DNA from: Lactarius indigo | Lineage: Eukaryota; Basidiomycota; Agaricomycetes; Russulales; Russulaceae | Length of the DNA stretch: 64,000 bases | Assembly: GCA_025766275.1 (NCBI GenBank) | Contig: JAFKAC010000018.1 | Location: forward strand, 62,001-126,000 | Direction of reading: 5' to 3' | Part shown: in pieces, positions 1 to 9,790 of the stretch | How positions within the stretch are numbered: the first letter of the stretch is position 1 | Layout of the letters: the number at the start of each line of letters is the position of its first letter | The notes under the pieces: generated by a model | What the model saw: the letters and a program-made list of their open reading frames with translations, nothing else | Database searches by the model: none | Told to the model about the DNA's origin: nothing | Position numbers and translations under genes: made by a program

Positions 1-2
1 CC

Positions 3-401
3 AGTCATGTCCAGATAGTCGGAGGTGCGAATCCCTTTGTACTGGGACTTATCCCCGGCTCTCCCCACCTTTACGGCAAACCCCTCTACGCTTACCCGAT
101 GCTATTGGCTGCGGGACGCGCCTTCATCGCCCACGAGGACCTGGTCATCCTCGCTTCCGACAAGATCACAGACCGCGCACTGAACCGCATCAGGGACGAG
201 TCCCTGACTGCGGAGGTGACACGTTACCGCGCAGCGGCATACGAGGAGGAGCGCCTCGCAGCCCGCATCCGCCAACTCCAGGCCATGTGGCTGTCGGCGA
301 GGGACGATAAGCGGGACTGCATCTATCGGCTGGAGAGGGCTAACATTTTCGAGAGGATTAGCGACGAGCAGTCTACATGGTCGGCGCGGGATTTCCGGTG
401 A
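3..401 (+). CDS. C-terminal end of a Ty3/gypsy polyprotein (partial, enters from left edge)
   Basis: The frame is open from the window edge to a TGA at 399-401. Residue by residue it matches the last 130 or so residues of the complete element's Pol at 9367-9760, sharing blocks such as QIVGGANPFVLG, RAFIAHEDLVIL and EVTRYRAAA, but with many substitutions, so it belongs to a different, diverged copy. It is followed by the same GTGAGTCTGGGGTCTCACGCTGAAA segment-type spacer, a polypurine run and an LTR start as in the full element. The domain lies beyond the chromodomain and is rich in charged helical residues; its function is unknown to me. The rest of this copy lies outside the window. Confidence 0.85.
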   Translation, partial: SHVQIVGGANPFVLGLIPGSPHLYGKPLYAYPMLLAAGRAFIAHEDLVILASDKITDRALNRIRDESLTAEVTRYRAAAYEEERLAARIRQLQAMWLSARDDKRDCIYRLERANIFERISDEQSTWSARDFR

Positions 402-431
402 GTCTGGGGTCTCACGCTGAAAAGGGGGTGA

Positions 432-890
432 TGTTACGGTTGAACCCTTACTGTACCGGTTGTGACTACGGCGGTAAGGTATATTAGTCACGGACTCGGA
501 GTTTACGACTATGATAGGGGTTAGGCGTTGAGAGATGACTCGATCCTAGTACAGGTAGTAGTAGTATTAGGATTGCGGTACTTACGCGATACGTTGGACG
601 CTACGATACGGTGACTCATAGCAGCGCTTGAAAGCCTGCTCTTCTTGTATTTAAGGTAGCTGCGGAAGACCAAGATACGCCATCTTGGTCTTCTTCAATT
701 GTCACTACTTGTCTCCGCTCTTGTTCGCTTCTCTTCTCTTGTCTGCCTCTATCAGAGTTAGAGTGCCGTCGAAACGCAGTGTCTTCGAACATCTGCATTG
801 CCTTCGTGCCATACGCCTTCGGCGTGATCAGCTAAGTCACCAAGTCGCCTTCATCAGCTCAAGTCGAGCTAACGCTGTGACGGCGTTACA
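432..890 (+). repeat. Diverged gypsy LTR, copy 1
   Basis: 459 bp, starts TGTTACG and ends GTTACA, with clear similarity along its length to the 485-bp LTRs of the complete element. It directly follows a polypurine run (AAAGGGGG) at the end of the partial polyprotein, so it is that copy's 3' LTR. It keeps the TATTTAA box near 651 and the perfect 12-bp inverted repeat GAAGACCAAGAT / ATCTTGGTCTTC at 665-676 and 682-693 with loop ACGCC. Confidence 0.88.
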
Positions 891-951
891 GCACAGTTGG
901 CTGCCTCGCGACTTTCGGTGAGTCCGGGGTCTCACGCTGAAAAGGGGGTGA
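891..951 (+). mobile_element. 61-bp remnant of a second gypsy internal region
   Basis: Wedged between two LTRs, this stretch encodes the same last residues as the gypsy polyprotein (a W..RDF(R) ending and TGA), then the shared spacer and polypurine run AAAGGGGG that precede every LTR here. It is the extreme 3' end of another element. Either one element inserted into the tail of another, or recombination deleted almost all of an internal region. Confidence 0.75.
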
Positions 952-1495
952 TGTCACGTTTCGACTCTGTACGATACTATACAAACGCATGTGAGTGAGA
1001 ACCCTTACTGTACCAGTTGCGACTACGGCAGTAAGGTAGGTTAGTCGCGGACTTATCTACGGTGATACGGTAGTGCGATAGGCGATTACAACTGATAGCT
1101 GACTGATTGGTGCCTTGATGACTCGATACTAGTACAGGTACTAGTAGTATTAGTGTTTGAGATGTTTCTGCGATACGTTGGACGCTACTTACTGTGACTC
1201 ATAGCTGCGCTTCAAAGCCGGCTCGACTTGTATTTAAACTGTCTAGGGAAGACCAAGATACGCCATCTTGGTCTTCTTGAATCGTCACTTGTTTTGTTCT
1301 CTTCTCTCATCTCTGCCTCTAGAAGTTATCTGATTCCGCTCGAAGCTCGGATATTCGACTTGCCGGTGTACCTTCGTGTATTCACTGAGGCAAGGACTTG
1401 GACCTCCGCGTCTTCAAGTCAGCAAGGTTGTCATATTGCTAAGTTGTTACTGCTGCCTAGTGCTCAAGTTGAGCTAACGTCGTGACGACGTTACA
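952..1495 (+). repeat. Diverged gypsy LTR, copy 2
   Basis: 544 bp, starts TGTCACG and ends GTTACA. It is the most diverged of the LTRs here and carries extra sequence near its 5' end. The TATTTAA box (1231-1237) and the perfect inverted repeat GAAGACCAAGAT (1248-1259) / ATCTTGGTCTTC (1265-1276) with loop ACGCC are nevertheless intact, so this segment is under stronger constraint than the rest of the LTR. Confidence 0.82.
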
Positions 1496-2364
1496 CTCTG
1501 TGAAGGCTCTTACTCTGATTACTGATGCTCCATTGAAGCACTGTAAGATGAAATGAGATTGCCTGTCCTGATTCATGTATTCCTCCTATAGTACATATCA
1601 ATTGATATAAGTGTTTGGTTCTTGCAAATGAAATGAATGGCTTTTCTCAAACCCCCTGATCCCCTCTCATATATATCCATTTGCCTGTGACAGGAATTAA
1701 GCGGAGGTCTGCTTTTGGGCAATGCTGTTGGACTATCATTACAGTGGATTTCCCGACATGTATATTCTGAGTATGAACTATTAGTTATTAGCTATTTCCC
1801 CCAACACCAATCATCTATCATTATATATTGACTTGCGATCAGATGTTCATTACTTGTCCAATATAATTGTAGTTGTCTGATATATATGCAATTTGCTGTA
1901 CATATCTCAACAGGTGATCAATGATCTCACACACCTAAACAGTGCTCACCCAGTCAAACATTTGAGTTCAAGAGCATCTCTGGATACCCTACATTATCAT
2001 GGAACTATCTGCATGGATTTCCGATTATCTCCAACCCAGCCGGTGTCGGCTGGACTATCAATCATGGTGGAATCTCTGCTGTCGGCCAGTGCTGGCTGAG
2101 TATGAACTATTAAAGAATCTCACCGTCAGTTGGGGGTATCAATTACATAAGCCATTGCTATCCATTGGCTGTATATAGGATGAGGTTCCAAACAACATGA
2201 ACACAAGTCCACACAATATCAAAGAGACCAAACAGAACAAGGAGATATTCGGATCAAAGAAAACAGTGCCACTAGTAGCAGTAGCTCCTTTGGTAACAAG
2301 GTATAGTACAAAAGGGGAAAAGCAAGGTAGAAAACATACTGGGACTGAGGTCCAAAGCATCAGA
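1496..2364. other. AT-rich stretch without a recognised gene
   Basis: No convincing reading frame or family match. Two short imperfect copies of a segment ending GAGTATGAACTATTA occur near 1770 and 2098, suggesting an old local duplication. It lies downstream of the stop codon of the disrupted minus-strand frame, so it may partly be that gene's 3' flank. Confidence 0.4.
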
Positions 2365-2546
2365 TCATAACAGACTAGCTGCCTCATCATTGGGGTCATC
2401 CAGTGGCATAGGGTCACATGTCCAAGTCCCATCAGGTGACAGACCATACTCAGCATCAGAGACAATCAACTCAGACATAGGAGGAGGGCCACTGTCAGAA
2501 GACACTGCCACACAAGAAGACCCAGCTGACTTGTTGTTGGGAATGT
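2365..2546 (-). pseudogene. 3' half of a host reading frame split by the gypsy element
   Basis: Read on the minus strand from 2546 to a stop (TGA, complement of 2365-2367), this encodes an acidic Ser/Pro/Asp-rich C-terminus ending ...DEAASLL. Skipping the element and one copy of the AATGT duplication, the frame joins without a stop to 10281-10380. No family is recognised. The composition looks like the tail of a low-complexity or transposase-associated protein. The gene is broken in this genome copy by the 7.7-kb insertion. Confidence 0.6.
2542..2546. repeat. Target-site duplication AATGT, left copy
   Basis: AATGT directly precedes the 5' LTR (TGTTAC...) and is repeated at 10276-10280 directly after the 3' LTR (...GTTACA). 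A 5-bp duplication is the normal product of Ty3/gypsy integrase. Confidence 0.95.
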
Positions 2547-3031
2547 TGTTACGTTTCTCTACTGAACCCTTACTGTACCGGTTGTGACTACGGCGGTAAG
2601 GTAGATTAGTCACGGACTCACGGCCTTAGGGCTTTACGATGCAGTACGATAGGAGATTGCGCGCGTGATTGCTGACTGGACTCTGACTCGATCCTAGTAC
2701 TAGTAGTAGTAGTATTAGGATTGCAGTACTTACGCGATACGTTGGACGCTACATTACTGTGACTCATAGCAGCGCTTGAAAGCCTGCTCTTTCTGTATTT
2801 AAGGTAGCTACGGAAGACCAAGATACGCCATCTTGGTCTTCTTCAATTGTCACTTGTCTCGTCTCTTTCTACCCTCGCCTCTCTTCTTGCCTTGTCAGAA
2901 GTACCATCGTGCCTTGGTGTCTGCGAACATCCAAGAAGTTGCCTTCGTGCCATACGCCCCGAGCGTGATTAGCTGAGTAATAGTCGCCCTTATCCAAGCT
3001 CAAGTCGAGCTGATGCTGTGACAGTGTTACA
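2547..3031 (+). repeat. 5' LTR of the complete gypsy element
   Basis: 485 bp with TG...CA type termini (TGTTAC...GTTACA). Same length as the 3' LTR, with four base differences and no indel. It contains a CTAGTACTAGTAGTAG short repeat near 2693-2715 and the promoter region described separately. Confidence 0.95.
2796..2841 (+). promoter_or_regulatory. LTR core promoter: TATTTAA box, 12-bp hairpin and predicted R start
   Basis: TATTTAA lies at 2796-2802. About 34 bp downstream begins ATCTTGGTCTTC (2830-2841), the right arm of a perfect inverted repeat whose left arm GAAGACCAAGAT is at 2813-2824 (loop ACGCC, 2825-2829). A start near 2830 would place the right arm at the very 5' end of the mRNA (start of R). 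The same block is conserved in the two diverged LTRs at the left edge. The start site is inferred from spacing, not seen. Confidence 0.65.
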
Positions 3032-3033
3032 TT

Positions 3034-3044
3034 AAGACCAAGAT
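3034..3044 (+). other. Candidate self-priming primer-binding site
   Basis: AAGACCAAGAT, 2 nt after the 5' LTR end, is the exact complement of ATCTTGGTCTT at 2830-2840, the predicted first 11 nt of the transcript. In the Tf1/sushi group the mRNA 5' end folds back on a site just downstream of the LTR and primes reverse transcription without a tRNA. No TGG-starting tRNA-complementary site is found at the usual position. Confidence 0.7.
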
Positions 3045-3050
3045 CTCATT

Positions 3051-5042
3051 GTGGCGACTGTCAATACCCGTGATCAGTGGACGAACTTCCGTCCCTACTA
3101 TCTAGAAAGGAGAGGGGACCGCAACGTACCAACCCGATTCTTAGGAGCAGCCTGTTGGAGAGATCGAGGAGACGAAACCGGATACTTTGTTGAGTTTAAC
3201 GGACCCACGAGGTTCCGACCAGTTGAGTTCAACTTCGACCACTTGTGTTGGGTGGAAGTTACGTGGAACCCAATAGACCATCGCTGGGACGTTATCAGAC
3301 CAGCAGGACGACAATATCAGTGCGACATTGACGCACGAGAACTCAATTCACGCGCAGATTGGGGGCCAATTGACGGCCAACTACGAGAATATTCAACCGG
3401 AGACACGGTAAGCGAAGAAACCAAAGAAGAGGAGCAAAGCGAGGAGAATCGTCCAGCAAGCGTTGGACCTATTGAACAATACACAATTCAGCGAGCTGAG
3501 TCCCTTCACATCTCAGAACAACCAGAAGTAATCCACGTACGCTCGCCCGCAGCAGAAATGGCCACAACAACAATGACAGCGGAAGAAATCATGGCTGTCA
3601 GAGAACAAGCAGCACGAGACGCAGCAGACGCAATTAGACAGGAGTCTCAGCAAAACCTCATGCCCATCAACCCCAAAACAGGGCACAGAATGACTGCAGA
3701 CGACGCAGCAATTTTCCGTGCTATCGGACCAGACCAGGGAGACCCCCCATCAGGAGAAGGACCACGACGAGGACTATCACTCGATCCCCCACCAGGATGG
3801 GGTGGCCCCCCAGGAGGAGACTTCCCTCGACGACCAGGAGGAGGAGGAAATCCACCCGACCTCCCTCACGGAGGACCCCCAGGGGGAGGAGGCGATGGAG
3901 GAGGGCACCCGCCCGCTGGCGGAGGAGGAGGAGGAGTGCACGGACATGAGAAACTCACAGGTGAACCTCCCACTATCTTTGACGGAGACCGTACCAAGGT
4001 GGACTCATTTCTCACACAATGGCATGTGTACTGGGGGATGAACCTCGACACTCCCATCATGCGCAACGACTACCGGCGATGCCTGCTATTCCTCTCCTAC
4101 ATCAAGGGGGTGACCGTTAGCGAATGGGTACTTTCGTACCTTAAATGGCTCAACCGACAAATACAACGAGGGATAGACCAACACACGAGGGATCTGTGGA
4201 ACGCCGTAGCAGAGGGTTTTAACCAAAGGTTCGTCAATACCCTCGAACGAGAACAGGCTCAGGCCCTGTTAAGGAAAGGACTCAAAATGGTCGACGGCGA
4301 TATCGACAAATACGTCAATGAATTCGAAGAAGCGGCCAGAAAAGCAGGCTACCGCCTCAACGACCCACAAACCATTGACCTATTCACGAAAGGACTGCCA
4401 AAAAAGCTGTACGAGAAGACCTACGACCTAGACGAACCGGAAACTTTCAACGAATGGAAACGAGCAACACTCCGCTGGCAGCAGAATTACATTCACATTC
4501 GAGCAAGGGTGGACAAATACAAGGACACCAAACCCAAAAAGACGGGTAACGCTAACTGGACCGTCCCGCAGAATCTCGCAAATCCCTGGGCAATGGACAC
4601 GTCCGCCGATTGAACAAAGGCCAGACTGGCGGGATCGGAAGAGATCGATTACGGAAAGCCACCATACACCAATTTACCCCCGTTTCCCCCAAGAGGAGGA
4701 CCGGGTGCACGAGGGAGAGGTAGAGGGGGAATGCGTCGTGACCTAAGGACAGTCCTGTGCTATAACTGTAACGCGCCAGGCCACCTCTCACGAAATTGCC
4801 CCCATCCTCGACAGCCAAGGCAATGGCAGCCGCAGAACCCTGGACCATCCAATGCCAGGATGGCGGGGACCGATTATTACACACAAGAAACACCGCCAGC
4901 CCAGATACAGGCTGCCACCACAAACAAGACCGCCGAAGAACGGGCCAAGGAATGGCTCACCGGAGTGGCCAATGCCCCCGACGACGTAAAAGACCTGATA
5001 CTGCAGGATTTGTGGGGGAAGGAGGGTTTTCGGAGCGCCTGA
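3051..5042 (+). pseudogene. gag: gag of the gypsy element (interrupted by TGA at 4611)
   Basis: One frame runs from just after a stop at 3033 to TGA 5040-5042, broken only by TGA 4611-4613. Residues 1-110 form a Trp-rich N-terminal region; then an acidic stretch, a Pro/Gly-rich linker (about 225-300), a retrotransposon Gag (capsid) domain (about 305-500), an Arg/Gly-rich segment, and, beyond the TGA, a CCHC zinc knuckle (CYNC...GH....C, 4758-4799) for RNA packaging. The frame begins with GTG at 3051, giving an MATV-like start if ATG was mutated; the first in-frame ATG is only at 3558. The TGA reads as CGA (Arg) with one C-to-T change in a CpG. Alternatively it is a readthrough stop. Confidence 0.85.
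5024..5030 (+). other. Candidate -1 ribosomal frameshift site GGGTTTT
   Basis: In the gag frame the bases read G GGT TTT, matching the X XXY YYZ rule for tandem -1 slippage, only three codons before the gag stop at 5040. Slipping by -1 here joins gag directly to the frame that encodes protease onward (reading GGG TTT TCG GAG...). Gag is in the frame of position 3051 and pol in the -1 frame, so some such event is needed. Confidence 0.55.
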
Positions 5043-8000
5043 ACCCATCGGCCTGGGTGAGGGCTTTAAATTGTAATTCTGTAATCATGACGCGCTTTCA
5101 CTCCCTTCGAATTCCAGTCTCGATTCGCACGAATTACCGAATGGCCGACATAAAAGCATTAGTCGACTCAGGGGCGACCGATAACTTTATACATCCAACC
5201 CTCGTCAAGAAGTTAGGGATTGGGATCCAGCCTCTACCTAAACCATGAAAGATCTGGAATATAGACAATACGGAAAATAAAGCTGGGTCCATCACTCATT
5301 TTACCGACCTAGACGTATACGCCAAAGGATATCATAGGACCATACGCTTCCTCATCACCGACCTCGGGAGTGAAGAAATCGTCCTTGGATATCCCTGGCT
5401 GGCAACTTACGAACCAACTATCAATTGGCGAGACGCCGTAATACACGAGGAGATCATGCCAGTCGTGATCAGTACGCAGGACAGTCTGAACCGTCACACC
5501 ATCATTGCAGCTGCGCTCACTAATGATGAAAAGGAGGCGATTATCCTCGATATGGATGAAGAAGATACATACCTACGGACGACAACGTCCACGGAGCTGG
5601 CCATCCAAGCAAAGACAGAAGAAAAGCCTGTAGAACTGCCGGCAGTATATGCAGCCTTCAAAAGGCTCTTCAGTGAAGCAGCATCCCAACGATTTCCCCC
5701 AGCGCGGCCCTGGGATCATGCTATTGACTTCAAACCTGGTACCCCGTCTGCAATAGACTGTAAAATATATCCATTAACGCAAGAGGAAGAGGGGAAGCTG
5801 AAGGAATTTCTGGACGAAAAGCTTAAGCAGGGATATCTGCGACCGTCCATCTCCCCGTACGCCTCATCATTTTTCTTTGTCAAAAAGAAGGACGGAAAGC
5901 TACGCCCTGTACAGGACTATCGTGTCATTAATTCACACACCATACGCAACCAATACCCACTTCCCCTCATTCAGGATCTCATCTACGACCTCAGCAACGC
6001 TCATATTTATACCAAACTCGATATCCGTTGGGGGTACAATAATGTCCGCATACGCGATGGTGATCAGGAGAAGGTGGCCTTCAAAACAAAATTCGGTCTC
6101 TTCGAACCAACGGTCATGTTCTTTGGCCTCACCAACTCACCGGCCACCTTCCAGACGATGATGAATCACATCTACCGCGACACCATTGCGAAACATGAAC
6201 TGCGAGGAACGGTCATCCGAGTCTACATGGACGATATAGGAATTGCTACACGGGAAGGCTCCACGCTGGCTGACCATATTGCTGCTGTGACTGACGTTCT
6301 CCGCGTCGCCCAGGACCATGACCTCTATTTCAAGCTCGAGAAGTGCCTGTTTCACCAGCCGCAGATGGATTACCTGGGGGTAATCCTTGAAAAGGGGGTA
6401 ACACGTATGGACCCAGTAAAAGTTCGCGGTATCAAAGACTGGCCAACCCCGACTAAGGTCAGGGACGTACGATCCTTTTTGGGCTTTTGCAACTTTTACC
6501 GCCTTTTCATCCGCGGTTTCGCAACCCACGCACGACCACTGAACCGACTTACCCGGAAGGACGCAGAATGGAAATGGACAGAAGACGAGGACCGCGCGTT
6601 CAAAACCCTCAAACGTCTTGTCATGGAAGAACCGGTATTGGCACACCCCAATCTACAGGACCAATTTGAGTTAGAGGTCGACGCATCTGGATTCGCGGTA
6701 GGTGCGGTACTTCTGCAGAAGAAAAATGACGGTCGCAAGCACCCGATAGGGTATTACTCAGCCACATTAAACGAAGCGGAATGCAATTATGACATTTACG
6801 ATCTGGAACTCCTGGCCATCGTCAAGGCCCTCCGACACTGGAGACCCCTGCTCGCAGGATCCCCACACAAAATTAAAATATTCTCCGACCATCTCAATCT
6901 TCAATACTGGAAGACCCCGCAAAAGATCAGTCGGAGGGTCGCCAGGGAAGTATTAGAACTAATGGAATACGACTTCGAGATCCATCATATCAAAGGAAAG
7001 AATAATGGCAGAGCAGACGCCTTATCTAGACGCCCAGACTACGACCAGGGGGAAGGGGATAACCAAGGTGTAGTGGTCCTACCCCCCGAAGTGTTCATAC
7101 GAGCCACTAATACTGCGCGCGCCCTGGAAATACATCCACTGTTGCAAACGCCGAGGCGAAGGCAAGATCCAAAAATCATTCAGAGATGGGTCGACGCCCA
7201 TCAGCTAAAGAAAATCGAAGGGGAATGGTACAAGGACGGACGACTGGTAGTCACGGGGCCTATGCCCACATACAGGGCAATAATACATGACCACCACGAC
7301 CTCCCTGTCCATGGACATCCGGGCATCAGCAGGACCCAACGGATAGTGGAACGACACTACTGGTGGCCACGTATCCGTCAAGATGTGTATGAATACGTTA
7401 CGGGGTGTGCTGACTGCCAGCGAAACAAAGTAAATACAAGACCGACGCGTGCGCCACTGCACCCTATCACTGCAGTGACAGACGCCCCTCCCTTTCACAC
7501 CATCGCACTGGATTTCATTACTAAGCTACCAACGTCCCAGTCCTATGACAGCATTCTCACCGTTACCGATCACGACTGCAGCAAGGCCTCAATATTCATC
7601 CCATGCAACGAAGAAGTCACGGCAGAAGAAACTGCCATTCTGTACGTCGATCACGTGTTTAAACGATTCGGGCTACCGCGTAAAGTTATCAGCGACCGCG
7701 ATCCCCGATTCACATCCAAGTTCACCAGAGAAGTATGCCGAATCCTGGGCATCAAGCAGAATATCTCCACGGCATATCACCCACGAACTGACGGTCAGTC
7801 AGAATGGACCAATCAGTGGCTAGAACAATATCTGCGATTCTGGACCAACGAGCGTCAAGATAATTGGGCGGCATACCTTCCCATAGCAGAATTCGCTCAT
7901 AACAACTGGCCCCATGAGCATACGAAGCAATCACCGTTCATGCTACTTATGGGTTACGATCCAATAGCTGATTGGACGGATAAGCCATCCCCTATTCCAA

Positions 8001-9760
8001 ACGTTATCACGCGACTCACACAGCTTAAGGAAGCACGACAGCTGGCCCAGACCCTTATCAAGAAGGCCCAGGACAGCTGGGTGAAACATCGAGACACTCC
8101 AAAATATCAAATAGGAGACCAAGTATGGTTAGAAGGGAAGCACCTTCGAACCAATCAACCTACAGCAAAACTTGCGGCGCGATGCCACGGCCCTTTTAAA
8201 ATAATCCAGGTGATGTCCCCATACAATTACCGCCTCGAACTTCCCACGCAGTGGAGCATCCACCCGGTGTTTCACATAGATCTTCTCACGCCGTACAAAA
8301 GCACGACCATGCATGGCGAAAACTTCCCCCGACCACCACCGGATCTTGTGGAAGGGGAAGAAGAGTATGAAGTCGAGGCCGTTCTGGACTCGCGGCATTT
8401 CGGCCGCCGCAAGAAACTCCAGTATCTCATCAAGTGGAAGGGGTATCCCGACTCGGAAAACCAGTGGGTCGATAAGGATGACGTCTTTGCCCCAGAAGCC
8501 ATAGAAATGTACCAAGTGGGCCGAACGGCCGCACGAGGATTTAAAAGCGAGGCCAGGGGGGGTCAGGGAGAGCATCACTCCTACCTCCGACACACCTCTA
8601 CTTCTATGCCCACTTCTCCTCTCAGACATGTCACCACGGCGATCCTCCTCGACCAAGTCGCACAAGACGCCGCCGCCATCACCCAAGACGACGAAGAAAC
8701 CGTGGTTCCAACGGTCCAGCTCACTCCGTACACACCTGCAAACGTGCGAACGGGGCATATCACCGCTCAAGAATGGGCTGGCCTCCTACAGAGGTTCCCA
8801 GACCCCACGCACCAGCCCAGCGACGAGCAGCAGCATGCCATCGCTCACATCTTCAGAGATGACAACGGGGCGCGGGAACCCATCGCAATCATCCCCCCAG
8901 ACGACACTCTTATTGGTACTAGGGGAATTTTCCCGACCGATCGACCTAACGAAGAACCGGGAGGAGATGGAAGCAGAGGAGGTTTGGCGGAGGACGGCTC
9001 AGGAGTGGGCCAGAGAACAGTTGAGGTTGGCGCAGGAGAGATTGAGCGAGTTGCGGCAGCGCAGGCAGCGATGCCGGACCAAGCTGACCATGACGACGGA
9101 GATTACTACCCGGTCAGCCACCCCCTCCTTCGAACGAACCGCAACACTGCTAATCCCGGAATCACCCCGTGGCTCTTGCACACCGACGGAACCCCCATGT
9201 CTCGAGGACGTGTGCGACTGCCCGGCGTCGCATTACACACCCCCATTACACACGACGACGACCCCGCACAGGTCCTTGCGCCTGAAGGGTTCCGGGCAAA
9301 TCGACAGCCCCATCACATTCACTTCCCCATCACCGGGCCGGACGGAGTAGAGTTGCAGGCAAGCCACGTACAGATCGTCGGAGGTGCGAATCCCTTTGTC
9401 CTGGGAGTCATCCTGGGATCCCCCTACCTCTATGGCAAACCCCTTTACGCCACTCCCCACCTCTCGGCTGCGAATCGCGCCTTCATTGCCCACGAGGATC
9501 TTGTCATCCTCGCCGCCGACAAACTCACGGACCGCGCACTTAACCGCATAGGGGATGAATCCCTGGTTGCGGAGGTGACACGATATCGCGCCGCAGCCCA
9601 CGAGGAGTCGCGCTTACAGGCGCGTATCCGCCAACTCCGTGGAATGGTCCTCATCGCCCGAGAGGACAAGATGGACTGCATATACCGCTTGGAGCGGGCG
9701 GACGTATTCCGACGTATCAAGGACGAACAGCGTGAGTGGATTGCACGGGACTTCCAGTGA
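5028..9760 (+). pseudogene. pol: pol of the gypsy element: protease, RT, RNase H, integrase, chromodomain, long C-terminal region
   Basis: The -1 frame is open from the gag overlap to TGA 9758-9760 except for TGA 5246-5248. Protease: DSGA at 5165-5176 and an IVLGYPWL segment before 5402. RT: LDIRWGYNN and the YMDD catalytic box at 6224-6235. RNase H: VDASG near 6679, with a DALSR end near 7015. Integrase: HHCC zinc region about 7285-7430, then D (7511), D (7694) and E (7802). Chromodomain: about 8361-8510, with YLIKWKGY; such domains steer integration to chromatin marks. About 415 further residues follow, mostly disordered and then helical, and are shared with the diverged copy at the left edge. 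Integrase has QSEWTNQ where QSERTNQ is usual, and AARCHGPF where AARRHGPF is expected; both fit CpG decay. The stop at 5246 is one step from CGA. Confidence 0.9.
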
Positions 9761-9777
9761 GTCTGGGGTCTCACGCT

Positions 9778-9790
9778 GAAAGGAGGGTGA
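9778..9790 (+). other. Polypurine tract of the gypsy element
   Basis: GAAAGGAGGGTGA abuts the 3' LTR and would prime plus-strand DNA synthesis. Equivalent AAAGGGGG runs sit before the two diverged LTRs at 432 and 952. Confidence 0.8.

Noticed and set aside
2813..2841. LTR palindrome as a transcription terminator
   Set aside because: It lies 11 bp after the TATA-like box at the start of R, and no U-run follows; a promoter or priming role fits better.
3052..3060. TGGCGACTG as a conventional tRNA primer-binding site
   Set aside because: It starts with TGG but lies 20 nt past the LTR, overlaps the gag start, and no matching tRNA end could be confirmed; the exact complement at 3034-3044 is a better candidate.
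8628..9350. 240-codon plus-strand frame inside pol
   Set aside because: It overlaps the pol C-terminal region in another frame; the pol frame is supported by the second copy and by domain continuity.
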